64,000 bases of DNA. Source: Porphyromonas cangingivalis. GTDB lineage: Bacteria > Bacteroidota > Bacteroidia > Bacteroidales > Porphyromonadaceae. The stretch covers positions 62,001-126,000 of the forward strand of contig NZ_LR134506.1 in the NCBI RefSeq assembly GCF_900638305.1, written 5' to 3'. The translations under genes were made by a program, and so were the position numbers. Below, piece after piece: positions 9,658-18,152 of this stretch; within the stretch, counting starts at the first letter, position 1; every line of letters begins with the position of its first letter. The notes beneath the pieces were generated by a model that was not told where the DNA came from, made no database searches, and was given only the letters and a program-made list of their open reading frames with translations.

Positions 9658-10857
9658 TTACTTGATCACGCCAAGCTCTTTACCAACCTTGATGAAGGCT
9701 TCGATAGCCTTGTCAAGGTGCTTGCGATCATGAGCCGCAGAAAGCTGTACGCGGATGCGAGCTTCGCCCTTTGGTACAACTGGGTAGTAGAAGCCTGTCA
9801 CGTAGATACCTTCGTCGAGGAGACGAGCTGCATACTTCTGTGATAGAGGTGCATCGTAGAGCATGACAGCGCAGATGGCTGACTGTGTAGGCTTGATGTC
9901 GAAACCTGCAGCAGTCATCTTGTCACGGAAGTAAGTAACGTTTTCCATCAGCTTGGTGTGAAGGTCGTTGCTCTCTTCGAGCATCTTGAACATCTCGATA
10001 CCTGCGCCTACGACTGCGGGTGGGATCGAGTTTGAGAAGAGGTATGGACGTGAACGCTGGCGGAGCATCTCGATGATCTCCTTGCGACCTGTCGTAAATC
10101 CACCTACTGCTCCACCAAAAGCCTTTCCGAGTGTGCCGGTGTGGATGTCTACACGGCCGTAGACATTGTACTGTTCGGCAACACCACGACCGGTCTTGCC
10201 CACGACACCTGCCGAGTGACATTCGTCTACCATCACGAGGGCATCGTACTTCTCTGCCAAGTCGCAGATCTTGTCCATAGGTGCGACATTACCGTCCATA
10301 GAGAAGACACCGTCGGTGACGATGATGCGGAATCTCTGTGCTTGTGCTTCTTGGAGGCACTTTTCGAGCTCTTCCATATTAGCATTTGCAAAACGGTATC
10401 TCTTAGCCTTACAGAGACGGACTCCGTCGATGATGGATGCGTGGTTGAGACTGTCAGAGATGATAGCATCTTCTTCGGTGAATAGCGGCTCGAATACACC
10501 ACCGTTGGCATCAAAGCAAGCGGCATAGAGGATGGTATCTTCTGTCTTGAAGTAGTTGGAGATGGCCTTCTCAAGTTGCTTGTGGATGTCTTGTGTACCG
10601 CAGATGAAGCGTACAGATGACATACCAAAGCCGTGGGTATCCATCGCCTTCTTTGCTGCGTCGATCAGACGAGGGTTGTCTGATAGACCGAGGTAGTTGT
10701 TGGCACAGAAGTTAAGGACTTCTTTTTCTTGACCGTTGTCATTGACTTTGATCTCAGCGGTCTGAGCACTGATGATGATGCGCTCTTCTTTGTAGAGACC
10801 GGCGTTGCGGATCTCTTTGATCTCATTTTGGAGATGTTCTTGGATCTTTCCGTACAT
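9658..10857 (-). CDS. kbl: 2-amino-3-ketobutyrate CoA ligase (glycine C-acetyltransferase)
   Basis: This PLP enzyme joins glycine and acetyl-CoA reversibly to 2-amino-3-ketobutyrate and, with threonine dehydrogenase, degrades threonine. The 399 residues agree with Kbl of other bacteria. Blocks visible are NFCANNYLGLSD near 49-60, DSLNHASIIDG near 135, DECHSAGVVG at 211-220, and the PLP lysine K245 in TGTLGKAFGG. Related enzymes (serine palmitoyltransferase, KAS-type oxoamine synthases) share the fold; the start MYGKIQEHLQ and length favour Kbl. Monocistronic, flanked by terminators; no tdh is visible nearby. Confidence 0.9.
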   Translation of the reverse strand: MYGKIQEHLQNEIKEIRNAGLYKEERIIISAQTAEIKVNDNGQEKEVLNFCANNYLGLSDNPRLIDAAKKAMDTHGFGMSSVRFICGTQDIHKQLEKAISNYFKTEDTILYAACFDANGGVFEPLFTEEDAIISDSLNHASIIDGVRLCKAKRYRFANANMEELEKCLQEAQAQRFRIIVTDGVFSMDGNVAPMDKICDLAEKYDALVMVDECHSAGVVGKTGRGVAEQYNVYGRVDIHTGTLGKAFGGAVGGFTTGRKEIIEMLRQRSRPYLFSNSIPPAVVGAGIEMFKMLEESNDLHTKLMENVTYFRDKMTAAGFDIKPTQSAICAVMLYDAPLSQKYAARLLDEGIYVTGFYYPVVPKGEARIRVQLSAAHDRKHLDKAIEAFIKVGKELGVIK

Positions 10858-11141
10858 AGTGATTGGATATATGTTTGGTTAGTATTTTTCCGGGCATAAA
10901 GGTACGTATTATTTGTCTTACTCGCAGTCACTCGTTGTCGAAAATCAAAAGCGGATCGACGACTGCCCTGCGAAGTCTCACGAAATAGATGGTCTGCTCT
11001 GTACGGTCGAGTAGAGGGGGAGACGAATTGTCGGGATTTTATTGCAAAGACCTCTGCCTTGTCCACCTAAAAAATGGTGGGTAAACTACGACCTCATGTA
11101 CGATGTTCGTTTTCTCTTTTACATGTATGCCGAGACCATAC
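10858..11141. other. Intergenic region upstream of kbl
   Basis: About 280 bp between the kbl start and the terminator of the Cys-rich gene. A weak -7-like element (TACCTTTA on the minus strand, 10897-10904) may drive kbl. Nothing else is recognised. Confidence 0.4.
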
Positions 11142-11185
11142 AAAACAGGGTGTGCCAAGTTTTTTACTTTGACACACCCTGTTTG
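11142..11185 (-). terminator. Terminator after Cys-rich repeat gene
   Basis: Arms CAGGGTGTGCCAAGT and ACTTTGACACACCCTG around a T6 loop; A-rich on its left, giving a U-run on the minus strand. Confidence 0.75.
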
Positions 11186-11222
11186 TTCCTTCTGTATCCA
11201 AGGATTTTATGCGGAGATGATA

Positions 11223-11570
11223 TTACTTCTTTCCGCAGTCCTTGCTACATTCTGCCGGGTTGCTACATTCTTTCTTTTCGCAAGCACTCTTGTCTTTGCA
11301 GCACTCTTCCTTTTCAGCGTGCTTTTTGCTCTTGCAACACTCTTTCTTTTCGCCGTGCTTTTTGTCCTTGCAACAGTCTTTCTTTTCACCCTTGTCGGCG
11401 TGATGCTTGTCCTTGCAGCAGTCTTTCTTTTCTCCCTTTTCGGCATGCTTCTTATCCTTGCAGCATTCCTTCTTTGTTTCTTCCTTCTTTACGGGAGTCT
11501 GAGCGTATGCATTACCTGCGGCAATGAAACCGAATGTCAGCACGAGGCTGAATAGTAGATTTTTGATCAT
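11223..11570 (-). CDS. Exported Cys/Lys/His-repeat protein, putative metal binder
   Basis: A 115-residue protein with a clear signal peptide (1-23, ending AYA-Q) and a mature part made almost only of Lys, Cys, Glu/Asp and His. The core unit is K-K-(E/D)-C-C-K-D-K-(K/H)-H-A-(E/D)-K, repeated four times and then decaying into a fifth CC pair and single cysteines. In total there are 14 Cys, ten of them as CC pairs, and five His. Such composition suits thiol/imidazole metal coordination (Cu, Zn, Cd) or redox buffering in the periplasm. I know no named family. It stands alone, with its own promoter (11622-11652) and terminator. Function is inference. Confidence 0.75.
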   Translation of the reverse strand: MIKNLLFSLVLTFGFIAAGNAYAQTPVKKEETKKECCKDKKHAEKGEKKDCCKDKHHADKGEKKDCCKDKKHGEKKECCKSKKHAEKEECCKDKSACEKKECSNPAECSKDCGKK

Positions 11571-11621
11571 TGTTTCTGTCTTTTTGTATTATTAACTCAT
11601 AAGACCATTACGGTCACTGCA

Positions 11622-11652
11622 CAAAAATAAAGTAAATCATCGTGTTTGGCAA
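11622..11652 (-). promoter_or_regulatory. Promoter of Cys-rich repeat gene
   Basis: On the minus strand TTG (11652-11650), 20-bp spacer, TATTTTTG (11629-11622), about 50 bp upstream of the start codon. Confidence 0.6.
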
Positions 11653-11862
11653 GCATCGACCTGCATTTTAACTACATGTAGGTATGAGTCACCTCTTCTC
11701 ATGTGTTCAGGGCTCCTGGTACTTGTTGTGAAAAAGGCGGCATTCTTTCGGACGATAAAATCCTTACAGTGGAGTGGGGCTTGCGGTTATGTACCGACCT
11801 TATAGCTTTTTTCAGATGTCGACCTGTGTACTGCATCGCGATCCTGTGGTGAGATGTCGATC

Positions 11863-11893
11863 TTGTTATATCTCTGTGTTTTTATTAAATTTG
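11863..11893 (+). promoter_or_regulatory. Promoter of transglutaminase-like lipoprotein gene
   Basis: TTG 11863-11865, 20-bp spacer, TAAATTTG 11886-11893. Its position puts transcription start near 11900, which supports the start codon at 11997 rather than 11895. Confidence 0.6.
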
Positions 11894-11996
11894 CATGTCC
11901 TTCTTGTTGAATAGGGAGGATAAGATAAATTGTAACACGGTGCCGCGCATGTCCAAAAGCATGAGATCTGCGCCCACAAATCATCTGAATACTATT

Positions 11997-13229
11997 ATGA
12001 GAAAGTCAAAATGGTTGATGCTCCTTGTCGGAGCTTTGTTATTGAATGCTTGTCAGTCTGCTCCCTCGGTTGTGGAGAAGGAGGGGGGAGATGTTGAGGA
12101 GACTTTGCTTTTCCCCAAGCCTGATAATTCTGTCGAACTCAAAGGGTCTCCTGCCGAACGTGTACTGGCTCTCCTCAGTAGTCAGACTTTTAAAGAAGTC
12201 TTACCTCTTGGAGAGACGCAGATCACTCAAGAGCAGTTGGAGGAGATAAAGGCTTTCACCGATGCTCTTGTAAAAGAACATGGGGCGAAGACCCAAAAGG
12301 AAAAGCATCAAGTCCTCTTCAAATGGATCGGCCGGCATGTTAAGTATGGACATGTGTATGATCCTAAGATACCGGACTATAACAGTGCTTACACTACCTT
12401 CAAGTACAAAAACGCAATCTGTCAAGGGTACTCGAACCTTCTGAAGGTATTCTGTCACACTCAGGGTATCTCGGCACCTGTTGTGAATGGGTTGGCGAGG
12501 TTCAACACCCTTGGTAACCCCTTTGGGCATGCATGGAACTATGTCCTCCTCGATGGTCGATGGTATGTCTCGGATGCGACCAACAAAATCTTTTATGAAG
12601 CTGACGACAAGGGACGATTCAACTTCCTCTTGCCTGAGCGTCTTGACTTCAACCTTTGGGAGGATGACTCCATGGTCTATGCGTATGAAAAAAGGGAGAT
12701 CACCGTCCTTCGTGTCAAAGCACCTTCGTCCGGAAATAAACTTGTCGTGCCTTACAGTGTCGGAGGGTTTCAAATATCAAACTTCAACCCCGAAAGTCTC
12801 CCTAAGACCGTACAGGAGGTTTATCTCGGCAGCAATATCAAGTATATCGGCACAGAAGACAGTAGAAGACTGATCGATTCGGGAGGTGAGATAAGTAAGA
12901 TTTCTGTCGATCCGACCAATCCTCACCTCGAAGAATACAAGGGGACGATATACCCTAAAGGTCAAGGAGCGACCGATGTCCCCATCCTGATACCTGCACG
13001 ACTCAAGCATATTCAACTAAAGCCACTCAAGGTCGTGGGCAAGAATGTTATCAACGCTCATCAAGGAGTGGAGGTGCTGACATTTGCCGAGGGGACAGAG
13101 GTCATCGAAGACTATGCTGTCGAGGCTTGTCCTCAGCTTGTTACGGTACACCTCCCAAAGTCTGTGAAGAGTGTATCGCCTCAAGCCTTCTACAACTGTA
13201 ATCCTGCTCTCAAGGTGGTGAGACCGTAA
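11997..13229 (+). CDS. Transglutaminase-like lipoprotein with C-terminal LRR-type repeat
   Basis: A 410-residue lipoprotein. I start it at 11997 because the signal peptide MRKSKWLMLLVGALLLNAC with lipid Cys19 begins there. The transglutaminase-like catalytic triad is visible: Cys142 in NAICQGYSNLLK, His178 in GHAWNYV and Asp193 in WYVSDAT, as in cysteine-protease-like transglutaminase-core proteins. The C-terminal ~150 residues (LTFAEGTEVIEDYAVEAC, LVTVHLPKSVKSVSPQAF) match BspA-type leucine-rich repeats, which often mediate surface binding in oral Bacteroidota. It may be a surface peptidase or cross-linking enzyme; the substrate is unknown. Own promoter and terminator. Confidence 0.8.
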   Translation: MRKSKWLMLLVGALLLNACQSAPSVVEKEGGDVEETLLFPKPDNSVELKGSPAERVLALLSSQTFKEVLPLGETQITQEQLEEIKAFTDALVKEHGAKTQKEKHQVLFKWIGRHVKYGHVYDPKIPDYNSAYTTFKYKNAICQGYSNLLKVFCHTQGISAPVVNGLARFNTLGNPFGHAWNYVLLDGRWYVSDATNKIFYEADDKGRFNFLLPERLDFNLWEDDSMVYAYEKREITVLRVKAPSSGNKLVVPYSVGGFQISNFNPESLPKTVQEVYLGSNIKYIGTEDSRRLIDSGGEISKISVDPTNPHLEEYKGTIYPKGQGATDVPILIPARLKHIQLKPLKVVGKNVINAHQGVEVLTFAEGTEVIEDYAVEACPQLVTVHLPKSVKSVSPQAFYNCNPALKVVRP

Positions 13230-13262
13230 TACTTCCAGGGTGATGAGGCCCGCTATAAAAGC

Positions 13263-13310
13263 AGAGGGAGTGTCAAATCAAATACGTTTGACACTCCCTC
13301 TCTTTCTTTT
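13263..13310. terminator. Bidirectional terminator between lipoprotein gene and nagB
   Basis: Arms GAGGGAGTGTCAAA and TTTGACACTCCCTC followed by a T-rich tract; placed between convergent genes. Confidence 0.8.
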
Positions 13311-13324
13311 TATGACTTGTTCTG

Positions 13325-14116
13325 TCAGTTATTGGCTCTTTCGATGTCCTTGAAGTAACGATAAGTGCCCACTTTGAGCTCTACTGTAGAGTCCTCATCG
13401 CAGACGATGATACCTTTAGGGTGAAGTTGAAGTGCCGTGATGGTCCACATCTGATTGACGCTACCTTCGATCCCTTGCTTCAAGGCAAGTGCCTTGTTGT
13501 GCCCATTTACCAAGATCATCACCTCACGAGCATCCAAGATCGTACCGACGCCGACAGTGACTGCTGTGGTAGGTACTTTTGATGTGTCGTTGTCGAAGAA
13601 TCTTGAGTTGGCAATGATTGTGTCTGTCGTAAGAGTCTTCACTCTAGTACGGCTGGCGAGGGACGATCCCGGTTCGTTGAACGCGATGTGTCCGTCAGGG
13701 CCTATGCCACCCACGAAGAGCTCGATACCACCCAGAGCTTTGATCTTCTCCTCATATCTCAGACACTCTGCCTCCATGTCGGCTGCGTTGCCATCAAGGA
13801 TGTTGACATTCTCAGCAGGGATGTCTATGTGATTGAAGAAGTTCGTCCACATGAAGGTGTGATAACTCTGTTCGTGGTCACGAGGAATACCTATATACTC
13901 ATCCATATTGAAGGTGATGACATGGCGAAACGACACCTTGCCTGCCTTATGGAGTTCGATGAGACGAGCATACATCCCCAATGGGGACGATCCCGTAGGT
14001 AGCCCAAGGACAAATGGCTTGTCGGCCGTAGGATTGCTCTCGTTGATCTTACGAGCCACATAGTCACCTGCCCACACCCCTACTTCATCTTTGTTTGATT
14101 TAATGATTACTCTCAC
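13325..14116 (-). CDS. nagB: Glucosamine-6-phosphate deaminase
   Basis: The enzyme converts glucosamine-6-phosphate to fructose-6-phosphate and ammonia in amino-sugar use. The 263 residues match the short NagB form. Seen are [15 protein letters not shown] near 39-53 (phosphate loop), [21 protein letters not shown] near 69-89 with the catalytic Asp, and the [17 protein letters not shown] block near 136-152. It follows the flavodiiron gene by 22 bp on the same strand, so it is probably the last gene of an lgt-FDP-nagB transcript. Confidence 0.93.
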   Translation of the reverse strand: MRVIIKSNKDEVGVWAGDYVARKINESNPTADKPFVLGLPTGSSPLGMYARLIELHKAGKVSFRHVITFNMDEYIGIPRDHEQSYHTFMWTNFFNHIDIPAENVNILDGNAADMEAECLRYEEKIKALGGIELFVGGIGPDGHIAFNEPGSSLASRTRVKTLTTDTIIANSRFFDNDTSKVPTTAVTVGVGTILDAREVMILVNGHNKALALKQGIEGSVNQMWTITALQLHPKGIIVCDEDSTVELKVGTYRYFKDIERANN

Positions 14117-14138
14117 TTTGCTGTAGTTTTTTGTTGTT

Positions 14139-15338
14139 TTACTTTCGTTCGGCGATGAGACGTTCAGCCATCACACGACCAAGTTCCCATGCAGCGGCTT
14201 CTTGGTCACCGTTCATGGACATTTTGATCTCCACAGGATTGCCGACACACTCCCACTTCATGGTTTCGCCGAATGGGATGAGCTTCTTCACAGCTGCACC
14301 ATTCCAAGTGTAGCCACCGAAGCAAGAGTAGAGGCGGTTGGGGATCAAGCGACCTTGGAGCTTGGTCAACAAGCTGTCGATCTCAGGGTAAAGCTCATTA
14401 TTGTATGTAGGCGAACCGATGATGAGTCCTCTGTAACGGAACACGTCCGCGATGATGTACGAAGCATGAGACTTCGATACGTTGTGAAGGACTACCTTCG
14501 AGATGCCATGCGCAGCGAGCGAACGTCCGATGACCTCTGCCACCTCTTCCGTGTGACCGTACATCGAGCCGTAAGCCACTACGACACCTTCCTCTCCTTC
14601 GTAACGGCTCAACCTGTCGTATAGAGAGATGATCTCTGCCTTGTGTGTGCGCCACACCGGACCGTGGGTCGAACAGATCGTGTCTATCTCTATGCCCGAA
14701 GCCTTTGCAAGAGCCTTTTGTGTGAATGTCCCATACTTACCCACGATGTTGGAGTAGTAGCGATATACCTCTTGGAGATACTTCTCACGACAGACTTGAT
14801 CGTCGAAGATACCGCCATCGACGGTACCGAACGAACCGAAAGCATCTGCAGAGAAAAGAGTCTTTTCCTTGGGATCGTAAGTAAACATCACCTCTGGCCA
14901 GTGTACCATAGGTGCGAAGACGAACTTCAACGTGCGGCTTCCTATGTTCAGCTCACCTCCGTCTTCGACCTCAAGGCAGTTGGTGTTGATGCCGAAATAT
15001 CCCATGACCATGTCGAGGGTCTTCTTGTTACCCACGATCTGCACATCAGGATACTTAGTGCGAAGCAAGGCGATCGATCCCGAATGGTCAGGCTCCATGT
15101 GGTTTACGATAAGGTAATGCAGGGGCGCACCTTCGAGAGCCGACTCCAAGCGTTGGAGGAAGCGTTCGGAGTAACAGATATCTACCGTATCAAGGAGTAC
15201 GTTTTTCTCATCCTTGATGAGGTACGAGTTATAAGCCACACCGTTGGGTATAGGCCAAAGACCTTCGAAAAGTTCTTTGGTACGATCATTGACTCCGAGA
15301 TAATAGGTCGAGTCGTTGACTTTGGGTAGGAAGTTCAT
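14139..15338 (-). CDS. Flavodiiron protein (FprA-type O2/NO reductase)
   Basis: This cytoplasmic 399-residue protein reduces O2 to water or NO to N2O, protecting anaerobes. The N-terminal metallo-beta-lactamase-like domain carries the diiron ligands H80-x-E82-x-D84-H85 ([10 protein letters not shown]), H146, D165 and H225. The C-terminal flavodoxin domain has the FMN loop [12 protein letters not shown] at 256-267 and [11 protein letters not shown]. No rubredoxin domain is fused, so electrons must come from a separate rubredoxin or similar. Located 35 bp after lgt, 22 bp before nagB. Confidence 0.9.
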   Translation of the reverse strand: MNFLPKVNDSTYYLGVNDRTKELFEGLWPIPNGVAYNSYLIKDEKNVLLDTVDICYSERFLQRLESALEGAPLHYLIVNHMEPDHSGSIALLRTKYPDVQIVGNKKTLDMVMGYFGINTNCLEVEDGGELNIGSRTLKFVFAPMVHWPEVMFTYDPKEKTLFSADAFGSFGTVDGGIFDDQVCREKYLQEVYRYYSNIVGKYGTFTQKALAKASGIEIDTICSTHGPVWRTHKAEIISLYDRLSRYEGEEGVVVAYGSMYGHTEEVAEVIGRSLAAHGISKVVLHNVSKSHASYIIADVFRYRGLIIGSPTYNNELYPEIDSLLTKLQGRLIPNRLYSCFGGYTWNGAAVKKLIPFGETMKWECVGNPVEIKMSMNGDQEAAAWELGRVMAERLIAERK

Positions 15339-15373
15339 ATTTCTAATGAGTTTGTATTGATTGATATTAGTTT

Positions 15374-16204
15374 TTATTTCGTTGATTGAGTTTTACGAGT
15401 GCTGTACACGATGGAAGCCACACCGACGATCACGAATGGGATGCTTAGGAGTTGCCCCATGTTGAGGGTCATATCTGCTTCGAACGCACTTTGGTTGTTT
15501 TTGAGGAACTCGATGAAGAATCGAGACCCAAAGACACAGACCATGAAGACCCCGAAGATGAAGCCCTCACGCTTCTGAGCCCCTTTGACCCAGTACAACC
15601 ACATACAAAGCAAGAACGTGATGAGGTAGCATAGGGCTTCGTACAACTGTGTCGGATGTGACGGATCGGAGAATATCGGCTCTGCGCCATGCTGCCAAGC
15701 CGGGATATTTGTGATGAATCTGAACGCCCATGGCACATCCGTCACATGACCATAGATCTCATGGTTCATGAGATTACCCAGACGGATCATCGTCGCCACG
15801 ATACCCGTGGGCACGGCCACACGGTCAAACGCCCAAAGGATGCTCTTGTGGCTCACCTTGCGTGAGTACCACCACAGACCGAGGATCACCCCTATCGTGC
15901 CACCGTGACTGGCAAGGCCTCCGTTCCAAGTCTTGAATATCTCAAGCGGATTAGCGAGGTAGTACCCGGGGTCATAGAAGAGACAATGTCCCAAGCGTGC
16001 TCCCACGACAGTCCCGATCACGACGGAGTAGAAGAGCGAAGCCAGCCACTTTTCGGGCAACTGCTCATGCTGCCACATCTTGGTGATCAGCCAATATCCG
16101 ATGACGATAAGCCCCACAGCAAAGAAGATGCTGTACCAGCCTATACGGACACCCATTATCTCGGCAATGATAGGATCAACGGTCCATGTTACGACATTCA
16201 TCAT
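15374..16204 (-). CDS. lgt: Prolipoprotein diacylglyceryl transferase
   Basis: This inner-membrane enzyme transfers diacylglyceryl from phosphatidylglycerol to the lipobox cysteine of prolipoproteins. I start at 16204 (MMNVVTW). The longer open frame to 16327 would begin upstream of the -7 promoter element at 16308-16315. Several membrane segments are clear, and the Lgt signature is present: GARLGHCLFYDP near residue 81, the GGLASHGGTIG block near 104, and RLGNLMNHEIYG near 150 with the conserved Arg-Asn pair. It serves the many lipoproteins encoded in this window. First gene of a probable lgt-FDP-nagB operon. Confidence 0.92.
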   Translation of the reverse strand: MMNVVTWTVDPIIAEIMGVRIGWYSIFFAVGLIVIGYWLITKMWQHEQLPEKWLASLFYSVVIGTVVGARLGHCLFYDPGYYLANPLEIFKTWNGGLASHGGTIGVILGLWWYSRKVSHKSILWAFDRVAVPTGIVATMIRLGNLMNHEIYGHVTDVPWAFRFITNIPAWQHGAEPIFSDPSHPTQLYEALCYLITFLLCMWLYWVKGAQKREGFIFGVFMVCVFGSRFFIEFLKNNQSAFEADMTLNMGQLLSIPFVIVGVASIVYSTRKTQSTK

Positions 16205-16307
16205 AGTGCTACGATACTTGACTTTTAAGATCTTGCCCGGCATCCCATGATGTGCCGGAATGTTATCTAAAAAAATACCTGTGAGCTCCAACGGCGTCAC
16301 ATCTGTA

Positions 16308-16315
16308 CAAAGATA
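16308..16315 (-). promoter_or_regulatory. lgt -7 element
   Basis: TATCTTTG on the minus strand, about 100 bp upstream of the chosen lgt start; no clear TTG at -33. Confidence 0.4.
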
Positions 16316-16501
16316 GCTATAATCCACGAATTATATTTCTGTATTTCTCTTGTACTTTTGTGACTGAACGCTTTCATGACGAAGTTTACCATGATTTAGG
16401 TAAGAGACTGTATTTCGGAGCGGGACAGAAAACATTCCGGTGAGCGACAGAAAGGATTCTGTCCTTGCTCAGACTTTCGGCTCTTCAGCCTCTGTGCAAA
16501 T

Positions 16502-16589
16502 CAAAGCATAGGATCCTCAAAATCGAATCATACGACTCGATGCAACAAGTCTTACGACTTTCGTCATCGAGTCCTACGACCTTTTTTTC
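16502..16589 (+). repeat. 22-bp-period tandem repeat array (site 1)
   Basis: Three copies of a 13-bp core, CGARTCNTACGAC with at most one mismatch, start at 16524, 16546 and 16568, exactly 22 bp apart. A decayed fourth copy starts at 16502. Each core is followed by a less conserved 9-bp tail, and the array ends in a T-tract. The same core recurs near 37970/39328 and at 53400-53453. Confidence 0.75.
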
Positions 16590-16627
16590 TGCCATCAAAA
16601 AATCCTTTCGGTGAGGCAAAATGCCGT

Positions 16628-16649
16628 TTTTCGACACCGGCGTCGAAAA
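16628..16649. promoter_or_regulatory. Palindrome upstream of tyrS
   Basis: TTTTCGAC and GTCGAAAA enclose a 6-bp ACCGGC centre. It lies 28 bp before the tyrS -7 element and could be an operator or a small hairpin. No repressor family is suggested by the sequence. Confidence 0.35.
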
Positions 16650-16676
16650 CTTATGACAAGATTGGGGGCTTTTGAG

Positions 16677-16684
16677 TATCTTTG
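16677..16684 (+). promoter_or_regulatory. tyrS -7 element
   Basis: TATCTTTG about 48 bp before the tyrS start codon. Confidence 0.45.
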
Positions 16685-16731
16685 TACGATACGTAAAAAG
16701 TAAAATCAATCACAATACATAGACTTAGACA

Positions 16732-18030
16732 ATGAAGATCAACTTTGTAGAAGAGCTCCGCTGGAGAGGCATGATCAATGATATGATGCCGGGGACAGAG
16801 GAGATACTCTCCAAGGAAATGGTATCTGCATACGTGGGTATAGACCCTACGGCAGACTCTCTCCACATCGGACACCTCGTGAGTGTCATGATGCTCAAGC
16901 ACCTCCAACGTGCCGGTCATCGTCCTATCGCCGTCATCGGTGGTGCGACAGGGATGATCGGTGATCCTTCTATGAAATCTGCCGAACGCAACCTCCTCGA
17001 CATCGACACACTCCGTAACAATCAGACGGCGATCGGTGAGCAGCTCAAGAAGTTCCTCGACTTTGACAGCAAGGAGCCGAATGCAGCAAAGTTGGTGAAC
17101 AACTACGACTGGATGAAGGACTTTTCGTTCCTTGATTTCATCCGTGACATCGGTAAGCACATCACTGTCAATTATATGATGGCGAAGGACTCGGTGAAGA
17201 AACGTCTTTCGGGCGAAGGTAACAGCGGATTGTCTTTCACAGAGTTTTCGTACCAACTCCTTCAGGGCTATGACTTCCTCTACCTCTATGAGCATGAGGG
17301 CGTGAGACTTCAGATGGGGGGATCGGATCAGTGGGGTAATATCACCACGGGCTCCGAGCTCATCCGTCGCAAGATCCAAGGCGAGGCGTACGCGCTTACC
17401 TGCCCCCTTATCACAAAGGCTGATGGTGGTAAGTTCGGGAAGACCGAGAGCGGAAACATCTGGCTTGATCGTCGTTATACGAGTCCGTATAAATTCTACC
17501 AGTTTTGGCTCAATGTCAGCGACGATGATGCCGCAAAGTACATCAAGATATTCACGACTCTTACCCAAGAGGAGATCGCAGCCCTCGAAGCCGAGCAGGC
17601 TACCGCTCCTCACCTCCGTCCGCTTCAGAAGCGTCTTGCTGAGGAAGTGACCGTCATGGTTCACTCTCGTGAGGACTATGAGACTGTGGTGAAGGCTTCG
17701 GAAATCCTCTTCGGCTCCGGTACCAAGTCCACGATGGGAGATATCGACGAGGCGACATTCCTCTCTGTATTTGAAGGTGTGCCCATGGCTGAGGTTTCGG
17801 CCGATAAGTTCGACGGAGAGACTCCGCTCTTGGATCTGCTCGTGGAGGACTGCGGGTTTTTCCCATCCAAGGGCGAACTCCGTAAGCTCATCAAGAGTGG
17901 TGGTGTGAGTGTCAATAAAGAGAAGGTGCAGGATGAGCGTTGCAATGTCTCCGGGGACGACCTCATCAATGGCAAGTACATGATCGTACAACGTGGTCGT
18001 AAAAATTATTTTCTCGTCAAGGTTGCCTAA
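16732..18030 (+). CDS. tyrS: Tyrosine--tRNA ligase
   Basis: A class I synthetase that charges tRNA-Tyr. The 432 residues match the bacterial TyrRS form. The HIGH motif appears in [12 protein letters not shown] near residue 43, the tyrosine/ATP blocks as [11 protein letters not shown] and [11 protein letters not shown] near 200, and the KMSKS loop as KFGKTESG near 233. A C-terminal S4 RNA-binding domain ([18 protein letters not shown]) follows. A promoter element precedes it and a strong hairpin follows, so it is probably monocistronic. Confidence 0.95.
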   Translation: MKINFVEELRWRGMINDMMPGTEEILSKEMVSAYVGIDPTADSLHIGHLVSVMMLKHLQRAGHRPIAVIGGATGMIGDPSMKSAERNLLDIDTLRNNQTAIGEQLKKFLDFDSKEPNAAKLVNNYDWMKDFSFLDFIRDIGKHITVNYMMAKDSVKKRLSGEGNSGLSFTEFSYQLLQGYDFLYLYEHEGVRLQMGGSDQWGNITTGSELIRRKIQGEAYALTCPLITKADGGKFGKTESGNIWLDRRYTSPYKFYQFWLNVSDDDAAKYIKIFTTLTQEEIAALEAEQATAPHLRPLQKRLAEEVTVMVHSREDYETVVKASEILFGSGTKSTMGDIDEATFLSVFEGVPMAEVSADKFDGETPLLDLLVEDCGFFPSKGELRKLIKSGGVSVNKEKVQDERCNVSGDDLINGKYMIVQRGRKNYFLVKVA

Positions 18031-18072
18031 AACATCGAGGCTCTCATGATACAAGAAGCGATATAGTAATAG

Positions 18073-18118
18073 ATAGGGTGATGCAGTTACAACGGTAACT
18101 ACATCACCCTATTTTTTT
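18073..18118 (+). terminator. Terminator after tyrS
   Basis: Arms ATAGGGTGATG(C)AGTTAC and GTAACT(A)CATCACCCTAT with an AACG loop, followed by T7. Confidence 0.85.
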
Positions 18119-18152
18119 GAATGAACAACACCTAAAACATATATAACAACAA

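Larger units (their letters stand above)
11571..11996. other. Divergent intergenic region with two promoters
   Basis: About 425 bp between the Cys-rich gene (minus) and the transglutaminase-like lipoprotein (plus). It contains a well-formed promoter for each; the remainder shows no gene. An in-frame upstream ATG at 11895 lies at the expected transcription start of the plus-strand promoter and is not used as start here. Confidence 0.55.
16205..16731. other. Divergent lgt/tyrS intergenic region with repeats
   Basis: About 530 bp. It contains the lgt and tyrS -7 elements, a 22-bp-period repeat array (16502-16589) and a near-perfect palindrome at 16628-16649. No gene is recognised. Confidence 0.6.

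Noticed and set aside
16205-16327. N-terminal extension of lgt
   Set aside because: The extension includes the lgt -7 element, and the peptide before MMNVVTW is not Lgt-like.
16502-16589. CRISPR array
   Set aside because: The repeat core is 13 bp, spacers are 9 bp and partly alike, and no cas genes are near; a CRISPR unit needs ~24-40 bp repeats with unique spacers of similar length.
16651-18054. 467-codon open frame on the minus strand opposite tyrS
   Set aside because: It lies wholly over tyrS, whose plus-strand reading has all synthetase motifs; the antisense peptide is a shadow rich in Leu/His/Glu without known motifs.
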